A stretch of DNA of 8,841 nucleotides. It comes from Planctomycetota bacterium (GTDB lineage Bacteria; Planctomycetota; Brocadiia; JAJRTI01). Under the pieces are notes generated by a model, which saw only the letters and a program-made list of their open reading frames with translations, was not told where the DNA came from and searched no databases. Below, in pieces: positions 1 through 6,211 of the stretch; position 1 is the first letter of the stretch, and each line of letters starts with the position of its first letter. The stretch is from NCBI GenBank assembly GCA_024278415.1, contig JAJRTI010000109.1, forward strand, positions 1 through 8,841, given 5' to 3'. The translations under genes and the position numbers were made by a program.

Positions 1-34
1 CCCAGGGTTGCGAGCTTCGCTCGCGAACCCTGGG
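1..34. repeat. Strong inverted repeat (hairpin) in the leader region
   Basis: Nine bases at each end pair perfectly (CCCAGGGTT with AACCCTGGG). After one bulged G at position 25, a further 5-6 bp stem (GCGAG with CTCGC) closes on a short TTC-containing loop. No T-run follows on the + strand, so a classic intrinsic terminator is unlikely, although it could end transcription of a gene left of the window. Together with the second hairpin at 45-61 it looks like a structured intergenic repeat unit. The window starts exactly at the stem, so the element may extend further left. Confidence 0.75.
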
Positions 35-44
35 CTGATATCCG

Positions 45-61
45 GAATCCCGTTGGGATTC
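45..61. repeat. Second perfect inverted repeat, 7-bp stem with 3-nt loop
   Basis: GAATCCC and GGGATTC pair perfectly around a GTT loop, ten bases after the first hairpin. Two perfect hairpins in tandem in non-coding DNA resemble dispersed REP-like intergenic elements. Only one copy is visible here, so the repeat nature is inferred. Confidence 0.65.
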
Positions 62-94
62 AGATACCCCAACACGCGGCGTTGCACGGGAGCT

Positions 95-125
95 TTGACA
101 GTATTCCGTACATGGCTGTTGTATT
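95..125 (+). promoter_or_regulatory. Possible sigma70-type promoter for the cluster
   Basis: A perfect -35 hexamer TTGACA lies at 95-100. The best -10 candidates are weak: TTGTAT (119-124, 18-bp spacer) or TGTATT (120-125, 19-bp spacer). It sits in the only non-coding stretch ahead of the seven-gene cluster, about 170 nt before the first start codon, which would leave a long 5' leader. The weak -10 keeps confidence low. Confidence 0.27.
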
Positions 126-265
126 TGGCTGAAGTGTTACCTTTGGCGTATGTCAGAAATGAAGTACGGGAGTTTTCTGTGCGGAAATGAGATGGCACAA
201 CAGTCGAGAGATGTCAGGCCAATGCGTGATGGGGGAGTGGAGGAGCAGTATTTCGCCATTCATTC

Positions 266-279
266 GGGGGGGGGGGGGG
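266..279. repeat. Run of 14 G's just upstream of the first gene
   Basis: An uninterrupted G14 homopolymer ends 19 nt before the GTG start at 299. No comparable run was noticed elsewhere in the window. Such tracts slip during replication and can switch genes on and off, but they are also typical assembly errors. A short open frame from the ATG at 222 crosses the tract and ends soon after 299. One added G (or two fewer) would join that frame to the 1045-aa gene and put about 26 residues ahead of its signal peptide. Confidence 0.9.
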
Positions 280-298
280 CAGAGCCGCAGATCGTGAT

Positions 299-3200
299 GT
301 GGCGCCGCTGTGCTGCATGATCTTGATCTTGTCGTGGGCGGCCACGGGCGGGGCTAGCGCCGCCATCTTCACCACGCCAGACAGGGGTCTTCCCTGTGTC
401 GAATTCCCCCAAGGCGCTGTGTATTTCACATCGAATGGGGCCTTCATCGTCGCGCGGCAGGGGCGCTTCATCATGGATGGCGGGGTGCGCATCGCGGGCT
501 CTAATTACCGTCGCTGGGGGGAGCAGATTCGCCGGACGCTATGGACGGATCGCCGGACGCTCAGCGACGACGGCAAGACCATGGCATTCGAGGGCGCGAT
601 CATGGACCTCGACTATGCGAAGCTGGCCACGTACACTGAGACGGTCGAGATCGTGGGAGACGAGCTGAAGTTCACATACTCCGTACGCCTTGTTCGAGAA
701 ATGGAGGTGGCGTGTATCGGGGTGGCGCTGCACTGTCCCGACTACATCTTCCGTGGGAAGCGGGTGGAGGTGTTCCCCGGGTTCGGAGGAGCGCGGCTGC
801 CTGAGAAGAAGGGGAAGAAGCCAGTACTCCTCCTCGTGCAGGGTCGTTACCTGGCGGTCAGCAGGGGCAGCCCTTATGAGGTGTTTGTTGCATCAGACCG
901 GCCGACCACGTGGCGCGTCGACGATGAGCGACACTTCGACCTGCCCACCTACAAGATGGTCTTCGGTCCGGTGCTGCGCAAGCGCAAGGTGAGCCCGAAA
1001 CAAGCCTGGCGGATTGAGTTCCGTGTAGGCTTCCAAGCGTTTCCTCCAGAGCGGCAGATGGTCTCACCGACTGGCGGGACGGTGCGTTTCTATCCAGACG
1101 GCTCGGCGAGCATCTGGCGAGCGGAGAGACATCTGGCCGACGTCGATCCGTTCTGCGTGGCTGAGGGGGATGGGAAGATCACGACCGTTTCCTCTGGACG
1201 CGGCTCCGCTGAGTTCGCAACGACGCCTGATGAAGCGCTTGAGAGCCGGATTGGCATCCAAGCCGGCAAGGCCACTCGTCGCGTTCGCCTTCGAGTTGAA
1301 CAGGCGGCAACGGGGCTACACCTGTCCATGCGCGCGACCGCTGCGGCCGCGGCGCCCAAGTGCGGGCTGGCCCTGATCATGCCGAAAAGCAAGTCGGTCG
1401 TGTTCGTCAAGACGGGAATGCCGGGCAAGCCGACGGAAGGGAATAAGGAGCAGACGAAGGGGCCGACGGCCGTGGAGTTCACGAAGCAAGGGACGCTCCA
1501 CTTCGGCTCGCGGCCGGACGAGATCGTGGAAAAGAAGGTTTGGAGCCGCACGTGTTGGCGTGTGGCCTGGACTGGGGCAGGCGCCACGACTACCACGAGT
1601 AGCCTTGGTCTCACGCTAGCGCCAGTTCCGGCGCCGCGATATCCGGCCACTGCCGGCCACAAGGCAACGGAGCGCGGCGCACGGTTCCGGCTCGTAAAGC
1701 TATCGGAGCCCAGAGGCCCGCAGGGACCGCCGTTCTGCGTCGAGTTGCCGGAGGACCGGTATACGAGAGGCGACTGGGATCGGCACTACGGCGCCCGAAT
1801 GGCCGTCCTCTGTGGCCGGCGCTCGCCGCTCAGCGTGTTTTGTGGCATCCATAAGCGCCGCCGGCTCGTTTATCCCATATACATGCAACACTACCTCCCC
1901 TGGACCGGCGACCCGAACGTGAGTGCCAGGGCGTGGCACAGCACGACCCGGCGCAGTTTCGACAACCGTACAGTGCTTTGGAATCCGGCCGATCCCGTGC
2001 GCCGAGATAGCATCTGGGACGACTATGGCGAGACCCTGCCTCTAGGCGAGACCCCTGGTCTTGGCTTCGACCTACCGGGCGGGCGAGGCATGCGAATCAT
2101 CAGTCTGTACTTCAACGAGTGTGATTGGATCCAGTACCGCAGCCACCAGATACGAATCTACGATCGCGACCCGCGCAAGGGCGGGAAGCCAATCTGTGAA
2201 ACCACCGTAAGTGACCAGTACCGGGGCGTGTACAAGCGGTTCCTCGTGTGGGACGTCGAACAGCCTGCCGCGATCGTGCGCACTCTGTCAGCGAGGAACT
2301 CCAGTGTCGCGGGCTACTTCGGGGACTTGGCCAAGGAGCCGTTGCACGAGGGGATGGTCTGGCGGGCGTTCTGTTACGCCATGCAGAAAGCAAGGCATCC
2401 CGTTGAACGGCCAACGGACCCATTCGAGTTCAGCCTGAAAGCGCTGAGTCGCGCGGATGGGACTGCCCACGCGGCGCACGAGGTTCTCCTGGCGACGCCC
2501 AACGCGGAGGAAGCCGCGGTTGCATACGTGAAAGCGGAATGGCGCTACGCCAGACTCCTTTGCTCCGCGTACCATTCGTACACGCGATGGTACTTCGAGA
2601 ACGTCGCAGAGCTGTGGCGCCCGGTCCTGCAGCGCACCCAGGTGCTCTCCGACCGGCGAGGCCAGGGGTGCGCGGCCCAAGCGGCCGCGGCGCTCCAGGT
2701 CATGGCCAAAGACGCGGCATTCGACTACGAGCAAGACCCCGCGGCAGGGCAGGCGCTTGCCAAAACCGCGCAGGCCATCGCAGACTCCCTGGCCGGGGCC
2801 GAGCGTACGACTTTCCTGTGTGATGCTGCGGTCCGCGTCGCCAGCCTCGGCCATTCGGATGCCGCCAAGGCTCTCGCGGCGAGTGCAGTGGACACATGGC
2901 CGGTCGATGCTGGTGAGCCCTCATGGGTGGATTCGTTCGTGCGGTGGTGTGACGCCATGGCCCTACCCGAGCTAGGCGTACATGCCGCTGCTCTGGCGCA
3001 AGAGCGCTTCGGCCTTGAACTCCCTCCCTACGTCTTGCGCGCAGAAGCTCGCATGCTGGCTAGGCTTTGGCGTTGGGACGAAGCGGCTGACCGGCAGGAG
3101 CGCCTGATTGCGCGATGGCCGAAGGACAAGAAGAAGCTCCCGCCGTTCGTGTACGCGAACTTGGCGACCTACTACCGCATGGCTGGGGACAAGGACCGCG

Positions 3201-3436
3201 CACAAGCGGTGTTGGCGCGGAGCCGCGACCCACGCGCTGGGTCGCATGACGCGCTGGTCGCGCAGTTCAGGATGGCCCTACAGGACTGTGTGGATACGGA
3301 CTACGAGACCGGCTACAAAAGCTTCGAGCCCTTGGCAGCAAAGGCGGGGCGCTTGTTCGTGTGGCCTCGTAGGGCCGCTCGCAACATGATCTCCGTGCGC
3401 GAGCGGCGACGCAGACATGCCCCACGGGATCGCTGA
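299..3436 (+). CDS. Large exported protein, beta-rich N-terminal part and TPR-like helical C-terminal part (1045 aa), function unknown
   Basis: I do not recognise a named family. The start is GTG at 299: the frame is closed by a TGA at 227-229 and no other start codon lies between. No good ribosome binding site is visible apart from the G-rich tract. Residues 1-22 form a Sec-type signal peptide with hydrophobic core CMILILSWAA and an Ala-rich cleavage region, so the protein should be exported. About residues 25-560 look beta-rich (short strands, many Gly, Arg and Trp). About residues 600-676 hold aromatic, Arg- and Asn-rich strands, including DQYRGVYKRFLVW and ARNSSVAGYFGD, that recall small carbohydrate-binding-like beta-sandwich modules of large planctomycete proteins; this is a resemblance from memory. 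From about 690 the protein is helical, and about 910-980 reads like TPR repeats (RWDEAADRQERLIARWP, then YANLATYYRMAGDKDRAQAVL split by a linker). The tail is very basic. Being first in the cluster, it may be an extracytoplasmic scaffold for the downstream products. No catalytic motif was seen. Confidence 0.88.
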   Translation: MAPLCCMILILSWAATGGASAAIFTTPDRGLPCVEFPQGAVYFTSNGAFIVARQGRFIMDGGVRIAGSNYRRWGEQIRRTLWTDRRTLSDDGKTMAFEGAIMDLDYAKLATYTETVEIVGDELKFTYSVRLVREMEVACIGVALHCPDYIFRGKRVEVFPGFGGARLPEKKGKKPVLLLVQGRYLAVSRGSPYEVFVASDRPTTWRVDDERHFDLPTYKMVFGPVLRKRKVSPKQAWRIEFRVGFQAFPPERQMVSPTGGTVRFYPDGSASIWRAERHLADVDPFCVAEGDGKITTVSSGRGSAEFATTPDEALESRIGIQAGKATRRVRLRVEQAATGLHLSMRATAAAAAPKCGLALIMPKSKSVVFVKTGMPGKPTEGNKEQTKGPTAVEFTKQGTLHFGSRPDEIVEKKVWSRTCWRVAWTGAGATTTTSSLGLTLAPVPAPRYPATAGHKATERGARFRLVKLSEPRGPQGPPFCVELPEDRYTRGDWDRHYGARMAVLCGRRSPLSVFCGIHKRRRLVYPIYMQHYLPWTGDPNVSARAWHSTTRRSFDNRTVLWNPADPVRRDSIWDDYGETLPLGETPGLGFDLPGGRGMRIISLYFNECDWIQYRSHQIRIYDRDPRKGGKPICETTVSDQYRGVYKRFLVWDVEQPAAIVRTLSARNSSVAGYFGDLAKEPLHEGMVWRAFCYAMQKARHPVERPTDPFEFSLKALSRADGTAHAAHEVLLATPNAEEAAVAYVKAEWRYARLLCSAYHSYTRWYFENVAELWRPVLQRTQVLSDRRGQGCAAQAAAALQVMAKDAAFDYEQDPAAGQALAKTAQAIADSLAGAERTTFLCDAAVRVASLGHSDAAKALAASAVDTWPVDAGEPSWVDSFVRWCDAMALPELGVHAAALAQERFGLELPPYVLRAEARMLARLWRWDEAADRQERLIARWPKDKKKLPPFVYANLATYYRMAGDKDRAQAVLARSRDPRAGSHDALVAQFRMALQDCVDTDYETGYKSFEPLAAKAGRLFVWPRRAARNMISVRERRRRHAPRDR

Positions 3437-3441
3437 ACCGC

Positions 3442-3447
3442 GAGGAG
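3442..3447 (+). promoter_or_regulatory. Ribosome binding site GAGGAG that fixes the GTG start at 3456
   Basis: GAGGAG lies 8 nt before GTG 3456. The earlier in-frame ATG at 3417 lies inside the end of the preceding gene and has no such site. Confidence 0.7.
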
Positions 3448-3455
3448 ACACTTCA

Positions 3456-3689
3456 GTGGCCAACAGCACCAGCGACCCCTTAGGAGCCATCATTGACCGT
3501 ATCGCGGACGCAGTGGTCAAGCGGCTGGACGAGGAGCGCAAGATCCAACTCGTCGCGGACGAGGTCATCCGACGCATGAGACAGGCCCAGGCGCAGACGG
3601 GCGGCTCGCCAACAGCCGACACTCACGAGCCCGCAGATACCAGCGATGGCGCTGAGGAGCCAGATCCTCCGCAGGGCGCGTCGCACTGA
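3456..3689 (+). CDS. Small acidic helical protein (77 aa), unknown; shares a motif with the F-x-C protein
   Basis: The start is GTG 3456, chosen for its well-placed GAGGAG; the longer reading from ATG 3417 would overlap the previous gene by 20 nt. There is no signal peptide or membrane segment, so it should be cytoplasmic. Residues 8-45 are a predicted amphipathic helix or coiled coil (DPLGAIIDRIADAVVKRL, then EERKIQLVADEVIRRM). Residues 46-77 are a disordered acidic Pro/Gly/Ser/Thr tail with no Cys. The stretch AIIDRI (11-16) matches AVIERI (44-49) of the next gene's product, and the following helix also aligns loosely. It lies 49 nt upstream of that gene, in the same cluster. It could be a chaperone or adaptor that helps present the F-x-C substrate, or a decoy or second small substrate. 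No RiPP recognition element fold is evident, and the role is unknown. Confidence 0.75.
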   Translation: MANSTSDPLGAIIDRIADAVVKRLDEERKIQLVADEVIRRMRQAQAQTGGSPTADTHEPADTSDGAEEPDPPQGASH

Positions 3690-3725
3690 GAGAACACAAC
3701 GACCGTGGACCCACTGTCGCTCAAC

Positions 3726-3732
3726 GGAGGTG
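3726..3732 (+). promoter_or_regulatory. Near-consensus ribosome binding site of the F-x-C repeat gene
   Basis: GGAGGTG ends 6 nt before ATG 3739. It is one of the strongest Shine-Dalgarno sequences in the cluster, consistent with high translation of a substrate protein. It rules out the in-frame ATG at 3646, which lies inside the previous gene. Confidence 0.8.
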
Positions 3733-3738
3733 CGAGCA

Positions 3739-4818
3739 ATGGCTGAGAACGAGAAGCAGAAGCCCGACGTAGAGCATGGTGAGGACGCAGGAGTCAGCCG
3801 GCGCGGCTTTGTGAACGCCGCTGCGGCAGGCGCGGCCGCAGCCCTCTTTGGCGCGGCCGCCGGAGAAGCTGTTATCGAGCGCATCGTAGCCGGGATTCGG
3901 CAAGATTCGGCCCTTAGCCAGCTTGGCCGGGAAGCCGCGGACCTAATGGTTCAGAACGGGTTCGCGGATGGTGAGACGCCTATGTCATGGCCGCACCCGG
4001 TCCCTGACCTGTGCGCGACACCTGAGCAGCAGCACGACTTCCAGAGCGAGTGTGAGGATCTCCATACGTACAAGGCCGTGTGCACCACCGACCACGTGGG
4101 TTGTGACAACAACGACGATGAGGTCAACTGCCCGGAACATGCCGTCAACTTCCAGTGTGGAGCGGATACGCACGACGCGGCGGGAGCTTTCACATGCGAA
4201 GCAGACAGAAATCGGTTTCAGTGTGGGAATTGTCTGGAGCCAACGGAAGGCGTTCTGGATTTCATCTGCTACGGCATGTCCGATGATCCCCACGGCCACG
4301 ATGATTTTGACTGTAAGACGTACTTCCGGTGTGACGGTGCCCACATCTTCAGGTGTGACATTAAGTTCGACTGCGAAGGAGACAGTGAAGGTCACTGCAT
4401 GTTCACATGCTCTGGAGGCGGCGCTTCCTGCACGCCTGGTGTCACTCCCTACACGCCAGGTGATGGTACCGGGAATGAGCCCGGCGACTTCACCTGCAAC
4501 CAGCAGGAGCGTGAGAATTCAAGCAACGGGTTCGAGTGCAAGGGTGTAGGCGAGTTCCAGTGTGGAGAGCAGCAAGACGCGACCCAGTTCAACTGCCTCG
4601 ACGACAATCCACAAACGGGCAATCAAGGTACCGCGAATGTATTTCAGTGCATCGATGAAAGTTTTGACTGTGACTCGGAGGCGCACTTCGGGTGCTCGCG
4701 GCCAGACGATGACGACAACAAGCCTGAGAATCAGTTCAACTGCCGCACTATACCTTACCCCTATGACCCAACAAGCCAGTTTGTGTGCCCTTCCCCTTCT
4801 GGGCAGTTCGGGACGTGA
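3739..4818 (+). CDS. Tat-signal, cysteine-rich F-x-C repeat protein (359 aa); candidate substrate of the radical SAM/SPASM enzyme
   Basis: No known family is recognised. The start is ATG 3739 behind GGAGGTG. Residues 20-26 read SRRGFVN, a good twin-arginine motif, followed by an Ala-rich hydrophobic stretch (27-42). Residues 43-74 are helical (starting EAVIERIVAGIRQ). From 92 on it is acidic and has 26 Cys. Eighteen Cys sit in perfect Phe-x-Cys triplets whose Phe are at 138, 151, 160, 175, 190, 196, 204, 210 and 222, then 251, 265, 273, 284, 302, 309, 317, 333 and 348. The middle residue varies (Q, T, I, D, R, E, N, G, V) and so does spacing (6-29 residues). The earlier Cys (92, 105, 115, 122, 131) lack the exact motif. 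There is no CxxCH, so it is not a cytochrome, and no catalytic domain. Known: SPASM radical SAM enzymes crosslink Cys or aromatic residues in peptides encoded nearby. Inference: each F-x-C is a modification site and the folded product leaves by Tat. Alternatives are a disulfide-bonded surface protein or a metal-binding protein. The gene call is secure; the substrate role is likely but unproven. Confidence 0.9.
   Translation: MAENEKQKPDVEHGEDAGVSRRGFVNAAAAGAAAALFGAAAGEAVIERIVAGIRQDSALSQLGREAADLMVQNGFADGETPMSWPHPVPDLCATPEQQHDFQSECEDLHTYKAVCTTDHVGCDNNDDEVNCPEHAVNFQCGADTHDAAGAFTCEADRNRFQCGNCLEPTEGVLDFICYGMSDDPHGHDDFDCKTYFRCDGAHIFRCDIKFDCEGDSEGHCMFTCSGGGASCTPGVTPYTPGDGTGNEPGDFTCNQQERENSSNGFECKGVGEFQCGEQQDATQFNCLDDNPQTGNQGTANVFQCIDESFDCDSEAHFGCSRPDDDDNKPENQFNCRTIPYPYDPTSQFVCPSPSGQFGT
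3796..3864 (+). other. Twin-arginine (Tat) signal region of the F-x-C protein
   Basis: This encodes residues 20-42: SRRGFVN followed by an Ala/Gly-rich hydrophobic segment that ends at AAAG. It matches the (S/T)RRxFxx Tat consensus and has a polar n-region with several acidic residues before it. The h-region is weakly hydrophobic, as is usual for Tat. The cleavage point is not certain; it could lie around residues 41-43. Confidence 0.75.
4150..4788 (+). repeat. Region of 18 degenerate F-x-C triplet motifs (protein-level repeat)
   Basis: This covers residues 138-350. Phe and Cys codons alternate freely (TTC/TTT and TGT/TGC) and the spacers differ in length and sequence, so this is not a simple DNA tandem repeat. 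The motifs form two groups of nine (4150-4410 and 4489-4788) separated by a Pro/Gly/Thr-rich linker. Confidence 0.92.
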
Positions 4819-4833
4819 GCCATGCAAGGGAGT

Positions 4834-4838
4834 GGAGG
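4834..4838 (+). promoter_or_regulatory. Ribosome binding site GGAGG that favours the GTG start at 4847
   Basis: GGAGG lies 8 nt before GTG 4847. The in-frame ATG at 4868 and GTG at 4949 have no comparable site. Confidence 0.65.
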
Positions 4839-4846
4839 TCTGTAAC

Positions 4847-6205
4847 GTGACCATTTCATCAACCGCCATGGAGTGGCAGCCCGCACGGGGCATCGGCCGC
4901 CATCAGGGCAGCACAGGGCTGTGCGGGGCGAAACACGCATGTCCGCATGTGCGGGAGATTGGCTCCCTTGCCTGCTGGCTGGGTCTCCTGGGACTGGTGC
5001 TGGGCCACAGCCAGCAAGCAACAGCCGCAACACACAGAAGATGGCGCTTGGCCAACGGGCTGTGGACCTCTGTGGATTCCGGTCCAAGCCGAGCCAATCC
5101 CCTGATCAGCACGCGGCTCGCTCTGGATGCCACAGGGGCGCCTGGCGCTCTCATTGTGACGGATCGCGCCACAGGCAAGACAGGGGTTTGGCGAGTCGGC
5201 GTCAACGCGGAGTTCACGAGCGAAGGTAGGCTTGAGCCTAGCTGGGGCCAGGTCCGATGTGGCGCCGTTCAGGCGGGACGACTGATCATCGGGACTCAGA
5301 CTGAACTGCTTCATCGCCGCGACCGAGATTGGGTCGCCCTTCCAAAGCGGCAGTGGAGTTGGGCCGTGCCCTACCCGGCGTTCATAACTGACTTCTCAGT
5401 CCCGCTGGGTGACTGCTCAGCGATGATCGCCGCTCCAAACGGTAGGATTCTCGCGGCGGGCACGCTGTGTGGCTGGCCGGTGGTCGCTAGCTTTGCTCTC
5501 GGCCGCGCGGGCCAGGTTCTCGAGCCGAGGGTGGTGGTCGTGGGCACGCCGGGCTGTAGAGGGTGCAAGTTCGCTAAGCCACCGGCCGCGTCTGTAGAGC
5601 ATCCTGAGGCAGAGGGTACGCTGTGGATCCATTACTCGGACGGTACCGTGTCTCGCCTCGTGTTCAAGGCACTGCGCAGGCCGCCGTCCTTCTCCCTCAT
5701 CAAGCCGAATCCCAAGGTCGCCCCACCGAGTCTCCCGCCCCCGAGTGCGGCCTATCAGAGGGAGTACCGGTCGAAGGTTCCAGACGGTCTGCCGCCGCGA
5801 GCGCGTGTCTCGGCTTTCGTAGTCGATGCGTTCGGCCATTTCTGGGTGGCGCTCCGGGAGCCATCCGGCTCCGCGCTGATCAGAGGAACACCCACAGGGA
5901 AGTCCTCGCCCGTTAGCGGACTCCGAAGCATGATCGGCAACGACCCGATCGTGTCGATGGGCGCGGACGATGAAGGCCGCGTGTACATCGGCACTCGATC
6001 ACGCGGTCTGTTCGTCTGGGAGCGAGGGGAGCTTCGACTCCATCCGGCGACGCGGCTCTTGCCGACCGTTGCCGTGCCTTTGTTGGCGGAGGCCGATCCC
6101 GATCTCCCCCCGCCCGTCTTGGGGTCCGTGCAAGCACTCTCATGGTCTACAGACGGAGCCCTATGGATCTGTTCGCACGACCATGTCATTCGGTGGAAGG
6201 AGTGA
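4847..6205 (+). CDS. Exported propeller-like protein, first of a tandem related pair (452 aa), function unknown
   Basis: The GTG 4847 start is supported by GGAGG 8 nt upstream and leaves 28 nt after the F-x-C gene. This start gives a long 40-residue n-region before the hydrophobic segment LACWLGLLGLVLG (41-53) and a likely cleavage near ATAA (58-61). A start at GTG 4949 would give a more ordinary signal peptide but has no ribosome binding site. The mature part is beta-rich, with blade-like units of the form 'D..G..WV......G' and 'G.VYIGT..RGLFVW' (for example 329-336, 377-391 and 430-450), like the ligand-binding propeller domains of periplasmic sensors. Cys 237 and 240 form a CxxC (GCRGC). 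A Pro-rich stretch is at 287-299. The ending resembles the next gene's product (YIGTRSRGLFVW here, YIGTRDRGAWVW there). No enzyme motif was seen. It is probably a periplasmic or surface binding protein acting with the exported F-x-C product. Confidence 0.85.
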   Translation: MTISSTAMEWQPARGIGRHQGSTGLCGAKHACPHVREIGSLACWLGLLGLVLGHSQQATAATHRRWRLANGLWTSVDSGPSRANPLISTRLALDATGAPGALIVTDRATGKTGVWRVGVNAEFTSEGRLEPSWGQVRCGAVQAGRLIIGTQTELLHRRDRDWVALPKRQWSWAVPYPAFITDFSVPLGDCSAMIAAPNGRILAAGTLCGWPVVASFALGRAGQVLEPRVVVVGTPGCRGCKFAKPPAASVEHPEAEGTLWIHYSDGTVSRLVFKALRRPPSFSLIKPNPKVAPPSLPPPSAAYQREYRSKVPDGLPPRARVSAFVVDAFGHFWVALREPSGSALIRGTPTGKSSPVSGLRSMIGNDPIVSMGADDEGRVYIGTRSRGLFVWERGELRLHPATRLLPTVAVPLLAEADPDLPPPVLGSVQALSWSTDGALWICSHDHVIRWKE

Positions 6206-6211
6206 AGGACC

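Noticed and set aside
8..190. Possible 60-aa gene on the + strand starting with TTG
   Set aside because: It runs straight through both hairpins, has no ribosome binding site and uses a poor start; it is best explained as an open frame across a structured repeat.
3985..4395. Open frames on the minus strand and in frame 2 within the F-x-C gene
   Set aside because: They are shadows of the Cys-rich gene; they have no ribosome binding sites, and the + frame has strong signals and a coherent motif pattern.
4324..4398. LDL-receptor class A-like stretch in the F-x-C protein (FRCDG..., FDCEGDSEGHC)
   Set aside because: It is similar only locally. The six-Cys order and roughly 40-residue spacing of the domain are not kept, and F-x-C recurs too often and too irregularly.
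4150..4788. Multiheme cytochrome or classic CxxC metal protein
   Set aside because: There is no CxxCH anywhere; the only close Cys pairs (such as C162/C165) are isolated.
4562..4846. N-terminal extension of the first propeller-like protein back to 4562
   Set aside because: It would lie inside the F-x-C gene in another frame; the GTG at 4847 has a well-placed GGAGG and leads to a signal peptide.
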